Origin: Thermoactinospora rubra
GTDB taxonomy: Bacteria > Actinomycetota > Actinomycetes > Streptosporangiales > Streptosporangiaceae
Reading direction: 5' to 3'
DNA: 64,000 nt
Assembly: GCF_002093975.1 (NCBI RefSeq)
Contig: NZ_KZ084327.1
Coordinates: 1 to 64,000 of the forward strand
Shown: one piece after another, positions 25,721 to 32,742 of the stretch
How positions within the stretch are numbered: the first letter of the stretch is position 1
Layout: the number at the start of each line of letters is the position of its first letter
The notes under the pieces: model-generated
The model's input: the letters and a program-made list of their open reading frames with translations, nothing else
Database searches by the model: none
Told to the model about the DNA's origin: nothing
Made by a program: the position numbers and the translations under genes

Positions 25721-26365
25721 GTGATCAAGGCGGTGGTGTTCGACGTCGGCGAGACCCTGATCGACGAGACGAGGATCTGGTCGCGCTGGGCCGACCGGCT
25801 GGGCGTGACCCGGCTGACGTTCATGGGCGTCATCGGCGGGATGGCGGCGCTGGACCGCTCCTACGCCGACGCCTTCCAGGTGGTCCGTCCCGGCATCGAC
25901 ATCGACGCCGAGGTTGCCGCCTGGGCACGCGAGGAGCCCGGCAGCCTGCGCAACCGCTTCGACGCGGACGACCTGTACCCCGACGTGCGGGAGGCCCTCC
26001 AGGCGTTGCGTGACGCGGGCCACCAGGTGATCATCGCGGGCAACCAGCCGGTCGAGGCGTACGACGCGCTGGCCGCGATGGGCCTGCCCGCCGACTCCAT
26101 CCACACCTCGGACGGCTGGGGCGTGGCCAAGCCCCAGCCCGAGTTCTTCGCCAAGGTGGCCGCGGTGGCCGGGCGGGAGCCGCGGGAGATCCTGTACGTC
26201 GGCGACCGGCTCGACAACGACGTGCTGCCTGCCAAGCAGGCGGGCATGCGGGCCGCGCTGCTGCGCCGGGGCCCGTGGGGCTACCTGCACGCCGAGCGGC
26301 CGGAGGCGGCGCGGGCCGACATGGTGGTCGGCGACCTGCACGCGCTGGTGCGGGCGCTGGTCTGA
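25721..26365 (+). CDS. HAD-family hydrolase
   Basis: A 214-residue HAD phosphatase: motif I VFDVGETLID, motif II VIIAGNQP (Asn/Ser position shifted to Gly-Asn), Lys in VAKPQPEFF, motif IV GDRLDNDVLPAKQAGM. The cap is helical. It is only distantly related to the HAD at 16702. The GTG at 25721 lies six bases after a -10-like TACACT (25709-25714) and has no ribosome site, so it is probably leaderless. Substrate is unknown. Confidence 0.86.
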   Translation: MIKAVVFDVGETLIDETRIWSRWADRLGVTRLTFMGVIGGMAALDRSYADAFQVVRPGIDIDAEVAAWAREEPGSLRNRFDADDLYPDVREALQALRDAGHQVIIAGNQPVEAYDALAAMGLPADSIHTSDGWGVAKPQPEFFAKVAAVAGREPREILYVGDRLDNDVLPAKQAGMRAALLRRGPWGYLHAERPEAARADMVVGDLHALVRALV

Positions 26366-26462
26366 CGGCGGCAGCCGTACTGCCAGGCACGGTTCTGACA
26401 GACGGCAGCCGTACCGCGAGGCACGGCCCTGACGGCGCCGGCCGCCGTACCGCAAGGCGCTG
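26362..26462. repeat. three imperfect ~33-bp tandem copies between convergent genes
   Basis: Copies begin with CTGAC at 26362, 26395 and 26429. Each contains a form of GCCGTACYGCNAGGC. They fill the whole gap between the HAD and hemerythrin stop codons, the first copy including the HAD stop. Confidence 0.85.
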
Positions 26463-27068
26463 CTACGAGCGCTGCTTGATCGCCTTCTCCAGCTGCTGCT
26501 TGGTCATGGACGAGCGCCCCGGGATGTCGAGCTTCTTGGCCCGCTCGTACAGCTCGTCCCGGGTCGGCGAGGACTGCGCCCCCTTCGCCGCCCCCTTCGC
26601 CGTGCCTTTCGCCGCGCCCTTGGCCGAGGGCCTGCCGTCGCCCCGCAGCGCCCGCAGCTCCTCGTCCTCCCGCTGCTTGAACGCCCTGCCCAGCTCCTCC
26701 AGCCGCTTCTTGCTCAGGCTCCTGGCCAGCTCCGGGAGGATCTCCTTCTCCTCCTCCTCGACGTGGTGCCGGACGGCCTCGACGAGCTTGGCCAGCGTGT
26801 CCTCGAACGCCGGTCCGGCCGGGTCGGCCTTCTTCAGCGCGTCGAGGAGGATCTCGGCCTTCTTGTGCTCCTCCAGGCCGTGGTGCGCCTCCTGGTTCTC
26901 GATCGCGCCGTAGACGCGATCCTCCTCGGCGCGCGCGTGCGCGGTCAGCAGCGCGTGCAGCTCCTTCACGAGGGCGGCCCGGTCGCCCTCGTCCTTCTGG
27001 AGGCGCTCGAACAGCGTCTCGACCACGCGATGGTCATTGGTGATGAGTGTGACGACGTCGGTTGCCAT
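26463..27068 (-). CDS. hemerythrin HHE-domain protein with a Lys-rich tail
   Basis: A 201-residue protein. Residues 1-140 form a four-helix HHE hemerythrin-like domain with iron-ligand candidates in LITNDHRVVETLF, HALLTAHARAEEDRVY, AHHGLEEHKKAE and VRHHVEEEEKEILPEL. A low-complexity linker of Lys/Ala/Gly repeats (KGAAKGTAKGAAKG) follows. A final 35-residue helix-extension-helix unit (TRDELYERAKKLDIPGRSSMTKQQLEKAI) resembles the Rho N-terminal/SAP-like fold. The combination suggests an oxygen- or redox-responsive protein that may touch nucleic acid; this is inference. Confidence 0.85.
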   Translation of the reverse strand: MATDVVTLITNDHRVVETLFERLQKDEGDRAALVKELHALLTAHARAEEDRVYGAIENQEAHHGLEEHKKAEILLDALKKADPAGPAFEDTLAKLVEAVRHHVEEEEKEILPELARSLSKKRLEELGRAFKQREDEELRALRGDGRPSAKGAAKGTAKGAAKGAQSSPTRDELYERAKKLDIPGRSSMTKQQLEKAIKQRS

Positions 27069-27091
27069 GCCTGTCGCGACTACCCGGCAGG

Positions 27092-28636
27092 TCAGCGTCC
27101 AATCGCGGCGCCGATGACCGAGCGCGGATCCGCCGCGCCCGCGAGCGTCCCGTCCGGCCGCACGTCGACGAGGTGCGCGTGACCGAAGGTCGAGCCGTAC
27201 GGCATGGCGGTCACGGTGTGGCCGCGCTCCCGCAGCCCCTCGCCCCAGGGAGCCTCCGCCTCCAGTTCGACGGTGGTCTCGTCGGGTGCGCGCCAGGTGT
27301 CGAAGCCGGTGGCGCCAGAAGCGAGCCGCCAGCGCGGGGCGGCGATCGCCGGGCCGGGGGCCTCGCCGTACCGCAGCAGCCGGGTGATCACCTGGAGCAG
27401 GATCTGCGGCTGGGCGTCGCCGCCCATGGTGCCGACCACCGAGCGGAGCGAGCCGTCGGGGCGGGTGATCAGCGCGGGGGCGAGGGTGTGCGGGGGACGC
27501 CTGCCGGGGCCGTACTCGGCCGGGTGCCCGGGTTCCAGCGAGAAGCCGATGCCGCGGTTGTGGAGGTTGATCCCGGTGCGCGGCTCGAACAGCAGGCTGC
27601 CGAAGCCGGAGGCGTTGGACTGGATGAGCGACACGCCCATGCCCTCGCCGTCCACCACGCACAGGTACGTGGTGTCCCCGTCGGCGTTCGGCGGGGACAG
27701 CAGCCGTCTGGCCGCGGGGTCCACCATCGCGCGGCGGCGGGCGATCTCCTCCGCGGTCACCAGGCCGGCGGCGTGCTCGTGGAGGACCTTGAGCCGGTCG
27801 TGGCCGGCCGCCCTGGACGCCTCGGCCAGCAGGTGGGCGAACAGCGGGTCGTCGGGCGAGTCCGGCAGGTCCAGCCCGTCGGCGATGCCCAGGGCCAGCA
27901 GGAGCAGGTAGCCCTGCGAGTTGGGCGGGACCGACCACACCTCGTGGCCGAACGCCCGCACGCCGATCGGCGTGACCCAGTCGGCCAGCGGCCGGGCCAG
28001 GTCCGCCTCGGCGTACTCGCCCGCGCCCAGCTCCAGCAGCCCCTGGCCGAACTCGCCCAGGTAGAAGCCCTTGCGGCCCTCGGCGGCGATCGCCTCTAAC
28101 GCCCTGGCCACGCCGGGGCGCCGCATCGGGTCGCCCGCGGCGCGGACCCCGGCGAAGTCGGAGCCGCCCCGCTGCGCCGCGACGATCTGCGCCCCGGGCG
28201 CGAGGAGCGGCGAGGCCGGGAAGCCGTCGCGGGCCAGCCTGATCGCGGGTTCGAGCAGCTCACCGAGGGGGAGCCGGCCGTAACGCTCGTGCAGCGCGAT
28301 CCAGCCGTCCACGCAGCCGGGCACCGGCACCGAGCGGATGTCGTTGAGGTGCGGCATGCGGTCGTGCCCTTCGGCGCGCAGCCGCTCGGGGTCGGCGCCC
28401 GAGCCCGCCCGGCCCGAGGCGTTCAACGCCGTGACGGCGCCTTCGTGGTGGACGAGCGCGAACAGGTCGCCGCCCATGCCGCACATGTGGGGGGCGGTGA
28501 CGGCGAGCACGGCGTTGGTGGCGATGGCGGCGTCGGCGGCCGACCCGCCCCGGTCGAGGGCGACGATCCCGGCGGCCGAGGCCAGGTGGTCGACGCTGCA
28601 CACCATTCCATGGCGGGCGTATCGGGTGTTCTGCAC
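27092..28636 (-). CDS. gamma-glutamyltransferase family protein
   Basis: A 514-residue Ntn-hydrolase of the GGT family. The large-subunit region shows GGSAADAAIATNAVLAVTAPHMCGMGGDLFALVH. The cleavage site and nucleophile are in ADGDTTYLCVVD, Thr322 being the likely catalytic residue released by self-processing. GTMGGDAQPQ near the C-terminus is typical of the small subunit. There is no signal peptide, so it is probably cytoplasmic. True GGT activity on glutathione-like substrates is not certain: many actinobacterial paralogues are acylases. Confidence 0.9.
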   Translation of the reverse strand: MQNTRYARHGMVCSVDHLASAAGIVALDRGGSAADAAIATNAVLAVTAPHMCGMGGDLFALVHHEGAVTALNASGRAGSGADPERLRAEGHDRMPHLNDIRSVPVPGCVDGWIALHERYGRLPLGELLEPAIRLARDGFPASPLLAPGAQIVAAQRGGSDFAGVRAAGDPMRRPGVARALEAIAAEGRKGFYLGEFGQGLLELGAGEYAEADLARPLADWVTPIGVRAFGHEVWSVPPNSQGYLLLLALGIADGLDLPDSPDDPLFAHLLAEASRAAGHDRLKVLHEHAAGLVTAEEIARRRAMVDPAARRLLSPPNADGDTTYLCVVDGEGMGVSLIQSNASGFGSLLFEPRTGINLHNRGIGFSLEPGHPAEYGPGRRPPHTLAPALITRPDGSLRSVVGTMGGDAQPQILLQVITRLLRYGEAPGPAIAAPRWRLASGATGFDTWRAPDETTVELEAEAPWGEGLRERGHTVTAMPYGSTFGHAHLVDVRPDGTLAGAADPRSVIGAAIGR

Positions 28637-28757
28637 GCCTCAGAGCGTACGGCTAGGCGCTCCCGGCCTGGACGCGGGGACGCCAGGCGGTACGGACGCG
28701 CAGGCCGGTCCGGGAAGGGAAATGCCGGGTCACCGGACGCCCTGGTTTCGGGCATGA

Positions 28758-28776
28758 ATTCCGGCATGACCGGAAT
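28758..28776. promoter_or_regulatory. perfect 7-bp inverted repeat ATTCCGG-N5-CCGGAAT
   Basis: Arms are at 28758-28764 and 28770-28776, in the 245-base gap between two divergent genes (GGT-family and P450-like). It could be an operator. The rest of the gap contains a doubled GTCACCTC (about 28803-28821) and nothing else that I recognise. Confidence 0.4.
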
Positions 28777-28881
28777 GTGAGGCGGGTCGCGGAGGCCACA
28801 CCGTTGTCACCTCGTGTCACCTCGCCCCGCGCGTGTGATTCGAGAGCCGTGGGTAGGGAGCCGGTGAGTGGGGGAGGGCTT

Positions 28882-29733
28882 ATGGCAGGATTGTCGCGAT
28901 TTTCAGGATTGTCAGGGTGGAAGCCGCTCCGGCAGCGGGGCGCGTGGAGCCGGGGCCGCCCGGTGGTGGCGACGTCACCCGAGGACGCCGCGCGGGCGCA
29001 CACCGGCCCGGAGTTCGCGCGCGTGCCGCCCCGCCGCGCGCACGGCGGCGACCTGCCCGCTCCCGCCGCCGTCCGCAGGGCGATGCGCGAGCTGCTGGAG
29101 GAGGTCGGCGAGGGACTGCTGACCAGGAGGCAGCTGGACGCCGCCCTCGCGCGGGCCGGCGTGCGCGAGCCGATGGCAGGCGACGCGGTCGCGCAGACCC
29201 TCGCGCTGCTGGCGTGCCACGCCCACGAGTGCGTCCTGGCCGCCAAGGAGATCGCCGCCGGGCGCGGCACGTCGTACCTGCGCGCCTGCCTGATCGAGGG
29301 CCTGCGCCTGTGGCCGCCGGTGCGCCACCTCACCCGCGTGGTCGACGTCCCGGTCGACTGGCACGGCGTACGGCTGGAGCCCGGCACGACCGTGCTCGTG
29401 CCGGTCGAGCTGCTGGGCGGGGGACGCGAGTTCGCGCCGGAGGAGTGGATCGGCTCCGGGCCCACGCCCCTGGACGGCTGCCCCGGCGCGGAGGACGCGC
29501 TGGAGGTGGGGCAGGCCGCACTGGCCGAGCTGCTGCGCGAGCGCGGCTACGAGCTGCTGGACGCCGACCTCGGACCGGGACGGCCGCTGCCGGCCAGGCT
29601 CGACTCGCGCCGCCTCCGGTTCGCCGTGCACCGGGTGGGTCGGGCCGTGGTACGGCATGCCGTACCGGCCGGGGCGGTCCCGCGGCAGCGCGTGGACGAC
29701 TCGGCGCACGCGGCCGCCCGGCCTGCGTCGTAG
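28882..29733 (+). CDS. truncated cytochrome P450-like protein
   Basis: A 283-residue protein matching the C-terminal half of a P450. It keeps the K-helix ExxR (LIEGLRLWPP), a meander-like segment (EFAPEEWIGSG) and a Cys in DGCPGAEDALEVGQAALAELL at the heme-ligand position. It lacks the FGxGxR lead-in and about the first 120 residues of a normal 400-residue P450. The I-helix has LLACHAHEC where AGxET is expected. GGGGGAGGG precedes the ATG. Either a decaying gene or a non-catalytic derivative; heme binding is doubtful. Confidence 0.7.
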   Translation: MAGLSRFSGLSGWKPLRQRGAWSRGRPVVATSPEDAARAHTGPEFARVPPRRAHGGDLPAPAAVRRAMRELLEEVGEGLLTRRQLDAALARAGVREPMAGDAVAQTLALLACHAHECVLAAKEIAAGRGTSYLRACLIEGLRLWPPVRHLTRVVDVPVDWHGVRLEPGTTVLVPVELLGGGREFAPEEWIGSGPTPLDGCPGAEDALEVGQAALAELLRERGYELLDADLGPGRPLPARLDSRRLRFAVHRVGRAVVRHAVPAGAVPRQRVDDSAHAAARPAS

Positions 29734-29854
29734 CCACGGGCGGCCAGCCATCTTCCCCGGCCGGGTTGGGATCCGTGCCGGGTGTGGGTGGCGGGTGCGC
29801 CCGGTGCCTGCCTGTGCGGGAAGGCTCCGGGCGCACGGAGGGGCGACCCGGAGG

Positions 29855-30418
29855 TCAGCCCTGGCCGGGTGGGCGCGCGGCCTGGCCGGTGGTCTGTGCC
29901 GCCCCGGCCGCGGTGTCCCGCACCTGCTGGGCGGCCTCCTGGACCGTCGCCCTGGCCTCCTGTCCCAGCGAGCCCACGGACTCCTTCAGCGACTCGGCCA
30001 CCGGCTCGACGTACTCGCGAGCCTGCCGCGCCGCCGCCCTCTCGGCCCTGGTCTCGGGGATCACCGCGGCGGCCAGCAACCCCACGCCGAAGGCGACGAG
30101 CCCGGCGGCCAGCGGGTTGCCCTCGGCCTGCCGCACGATCTCACCGGGTGCCCGGCGGACCGCCTCGCCCGCCTGCGCGACGCCCTGCCGTACCGTGCCG
30201 GACATCTCCGAGGCGGTGCCGCGCGCCTGGGCGGTCGTCTCCTCCGCGGTGCCCATGACGCGGTCGCGCAGCTCGCGGAGGCCGGAACGCACGCGCTCGG
30301 CCCGCCGCCTGACGATCCGGCGCGGGCTGGTCCGGTCGGCCAGCCGCTCGACGTCGCCGGCCAGCTCGGCCCTGGTCTGGGCGATCTCCTGCCTCATCTG
30401 TTCAGATCGCGTGCCCAT
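29855..30418 (-). CDS. DUF3618 membrane-associated protein
   Basis: A 187-residue protein. The N-terminus (EQMRQEIAQTRAELAGDVERLADRTSPRRIVRRR) is the DUF3618 signature. Long amphipathic helices follow, then one hydrophobic segment (NPLAAGLVAFGVGLLAAAVI, about 98-117) and a further coiled tail ending in Gln/Pro/Gly. It is the third gene of an operon and overlaps the holin-like gene by 25 bases. The family occurs with Holin-X proteins across actinobacteria and is probably an envelope scaffold. Confidence 0.85.
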   Translation of the reverse strand: MGTRSEQMRQEIAQTRAELAGDVERLADRTSPRRIVRRRAERVRSGLRELRDRVMGTAEETTAQARGTASEMSGTVRQGVAQAGEAVRRAPGEIVRQAEGNPLAAGLVAFGVGLLAAAVIPETRAERAAARQAREYVEPVAESLKESVGSLGQEARATVQEAAQQVRDTAAGAAQTTGQAARPPGQG

Positions 30419-30789
30419 CGCGCGTCCTCCTTGAGCGTTTCGATGGTCTGCTCCGGCTTGGGCGAGACCTCGCGCATGCGGGTGCGCCCCGTCACGAACA
30501 GGACCGCGCCGGCGACGGCCCACACGGCCGCCACGAGGAGCGCGGCCCAGGCCGCGTCCATCACGTTGGCCAGGCCGAACACGGCGGCCAGGCTGACCAG
30601 CACAGCCGTCATCAGGCCCGCGAAACCGGCCGCGCCGAGCAGCGTGGACGCCTTGGCGGCCTTGCCCGCCTCCTCGCGGAGCTCGGTCTTGGCCAGCTCC
30701 ACCTCCTGGCGGAACAGCTTGGCCAGGTCCTGGCCGATCTCGCCGACGAGCTCGCCGATCGAGCGCCCGCCGGGCTCCTCGGCCGTCAT
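30394..30789 (-). CDS. phage-holin-like (Actinobacterial Holin-X) membrane protein
   Basis: A 131-residue protein of the PF07332 family: an amphipathic entry (SIGELVGEIGQDLAKLFRQEVELAKTELREE) and two membrane helices (about 47-70 and 82-103). Despite the name this family is chromosomal and not lytic; there are no phage genes here. Its ATG overlaps the stop of the upstream gene by four bases (ATGA). It is part of the DUF3618 operon. Confidence 0.87.
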   Translation of the reverse strand: MTAEEPGGRSIGELVGEIGQDLAKLFRQEVELAKTELREEAGKAAKASTLLGAAGFAGLMTAVLVSLAAVFGLANVMDAAWAALLVAAVWAVAGAVLFVTGRTRMREVSPKPEQTIETLKEDARWARDLNR

Positions 30790-31646
30790 GACCGGCCACC
30801 GGGGTAGGGCGGGCCGCCCGGGGCAGGCGGCTGTCCCTCTTCGGGCGGGCCGCCGGTTTCCGCCGGACCGCCGGCCGTGGCGGGACGGCCCGGCTCGGAC
30901 ACGTAGCCGGGCCCGGCCGGGTACCCGGGTCCGGCGGCCGGCTGGCCCGGCGTGGCCGTCCCGGTGCCAGCCTCGGCTCCGGTTCCAGCTCCAGCCCTGG
31001 TCTCAGCTCCGGCTTCGGTCCCAGCCCCGGTTCCGGTGTACGGCGTGGCGGACCCGGTGTCGGCGAACGGGGAGCGCCCCGGGGGCCCGGTCGCCTCCCG
31101 CTCGGCCCGCGTGACGCCCGTCGCCCCCAGGTCGCCGCCCTCGAAGCCGCCCGCGCCCTCCTGCTGCTCCTGCCGTTCCTGCTGCTCCCGGGCCAGCCTC
31201 GCGCTCGCCCTGGCCACGCGGCCCACGACGAAGCCCGCCGCCAGCGCGGCCGCCAGGAACAGCCCGGGACGCCGCCTGGCGAAGCGCTGCAGGTCGTCGG
31301 TGAGTCCGGACAGGCCGCGCTCGTCGAGGTAGTCGGCGGCGCGGCGGCCCTGCTCGGCCACGCGCCGCACGACGCCCTGGACGGGCGAGTCCGGCTTGCC
31401 CATGTCGGTCATGGTGTGCAGGTCCTCCGCCCACTGCCGGATGGCCTGGGCGGCCCGCCTGCCCTGGGAGTCGGCCTCGTCGCGGACGCGCTCGCGCAGC
31501 CGGCCGACGGCCTGGCCGGTCTGGTGGCGGAGCTCGCCGGTCACTTCCCGCGCCTGCTCGCGCACGGTCCCGGCCGTCTCCGCCGCCGCCTGCTTGGTGC
31601 GCTCCATCGCGCCCGGGCCCTCGGCTCGCGTTGGATCTTCGCTCAC
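30786..31646 (-). CDS. helical membrane protein with Gly/Thr/Pro-rich tail, operon leader
   Basis: A 286-residue protein, first gene of the DUF3618 operon. Residues 15-95 are predicted coiled helices (KQAAAETAGTVREQAREV, TGQAVGRLRERVRDEAD). One membrane segment follows (LFLAAALAAGFVVGRVARASARL, about 125-145). The last 110 residues are low-complexity repeats of Gly, Thr, Ala and Pro. The GTG is set by AAGGAGG five bases upstream. It resembles the apolipoprotein-like helical proteins often found beside Holin-X genes. Function is unknown. Confidence 0.8.
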   Translation of the reverse strand: MSEDPTRAEGPGAMERTKQAAAETAGTVREQAREVTGELRHQTGQAVGRLRERVRDEADSQGRRAAQAIRQWAEDLHTMTDMGKPDSPVQGVVRRVAEQGRRAADYLDERGLSGLTDDLQRFARRRPGLFLAAALAAGFVVGRVARASARLAREQQERQEQQEGAGGFEGGDLGATGVTRAEREATGPPGRSPFADTGSATPYTGTGAGTEAGAETRAGAGTGAEAGTGTATPGQPAAGPGYPAGPGYVSEPGRPATAGGPAETGGPPEEGQPPAPGGPPYPGGRS

Positions 31647-31704
31647 CGGTGCCTCCTTGGATTGGGGATGCCCGTGGCTACCCCGCAAGGCGGGCAAGCA
31701 ATCC

Positions 31705-32649
31705 TCAAGCGCTCCTGACCTGCCCGCCCGTCACCGTGGCCAGGCACGGCGCCCCTTCCAGGAGCTCGGAGTACGGCACGCGGCCCCGGATCCCGAAGAC
31801 GGCGAAGTCGGCCCGGCTCCCCGGCCCGAGGCAGCCGATCCGGCCCCGGCCCTCGGCCATGCCCAGGGCCCGCGCGCCCGCCAGCGTGGCCGCCTCGACG
31901 AGCCTGCGGTCCAGCTCCGCCGTACCGGACCTGACGTGCCGGGCGAGCGCGAGCGGGTCGCCGCCGCCCAGGGCGAAGCCGTCCCCGCCGTCCAGCAGGT
32001 CCTCCAGCAGCGCGCCCGCGGCCCGCGGCGTCACCGCGGCCACGACGGTCCTGCGCAGGCGCAGCAGCTTGCGCTCGCCGGGGTCGAGCTGCCTGGCGCA
32101 CACGACGTGGCAGTGGGGGCCGAGCACGCCCGTCTCGTCCAGCACGGCGGGGGAGTGGCGTTCCAGGTCGGCCAGCAGGCGCAGGCCGAAGGTGCGCGCC
32201 AGCACCGCGACGTCCTCCAGCACCAGCGGGTCGGGGGAGCGGGCGGCGATGCCGACGGGGTGCTCGGCCTCCCGGACGGCGGTGATCAGCGCATCCCGCT
32301 CCGACTCCTCCCACGCCCGCTCGCCGGGGCAGTCCACGGGGAGGTACACCAGGCCGGGCACGCCGGAGGCCTCGCCCAGCGAGGCGCGCGCCGTCACCCC
32401 GGGGGCGGGCGGTCCCTGCCCGAAGGCGTCGACGAGGCCGGCGACGATCGCGCCGGTCCAGCGGACGTGGTCGCGGACGGGACAGGACGCGAGCAGGTCG
32501 CGGACCGGCCCCACCCGCAGCACGCGGCTCCCCCGGACGGCGACGGCCCCGTCACGCACCGGGTCGCCGCGCACGGGCAACACGAGCGCGGCCGAGTGCA
32601 GCACGACGGGCTCGGTGGCGCGCGTGCCGAGGACCCTTCCAGCCGCCAT
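31705..32649 (-). CDS. amidohydrolase-like protein lacking the HxH metal motif
   Basis: A 314-residue protein with the outline of an imidazolonepropionase/cytosine-deaminase type amidohydrolase: an N-terminal sandwich strand (VLHSAALVLPVRGDPVRDGAVAVRGSRV) and a C-terminal ARALGMAEGRGRIGCLGPGSRADFAVFG. Where active enzymes read NAHxH there is VDAFGQG, so the first metal pair is lost. The His expected before the second half is at GPHCHVVCARQLD. It is therefore probably not a normal hydrolase. Start ATG is set by GGGAG five bases upstream. Confidence 0.72.
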   Translation of the reverse strand: MAAGRVLGTRATEPVVLHSAALVLPVRGDPVRDGAVAVRGSRVLRVGPVRDLLASCPVRDHVRWTGAIVAGLVDAFGQGPPAPGVTARASLGEASGVPGLVYLPVDCPGERAWEESERDALITAVREAEHPVGIAARSPDPLVLEDVAVLARTFGLRLLADLERHSPAVLDETGVLGPHCHVVCARQLDPGERKLLRLRRTVVAAVTPRAAGALLEDLLDGGDGFALGGGDPLALARHVRSGTAELDRRLVEAATLAGARALGMAEGRGRIGCLGPGSRADFAVFGIRGRVPYSELLEGAPCLATVTGGQVRSA

Positions 32650-32742
32650 GTGATCTCCCGAGGTCATTAAACCGGGCGGTGCTCCCCATGGCCATCGGTC
32701 GCGGATTGATCTCCCAAGAAAGCGTCTATAACGTCAAAAATC

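Noticed and set aside
30394-30789. Prophage signal from the holin-like protein
   Set aside because: PF07332 proteins are chromosomal in actinobacteria. No endolysin, integrase or structural phage gene is near.
31705-32649. Annotation as an active imidazolonepropionase
   Set aside because: The HxH metal ligands are missing, and no histidine-degradation genes are present.
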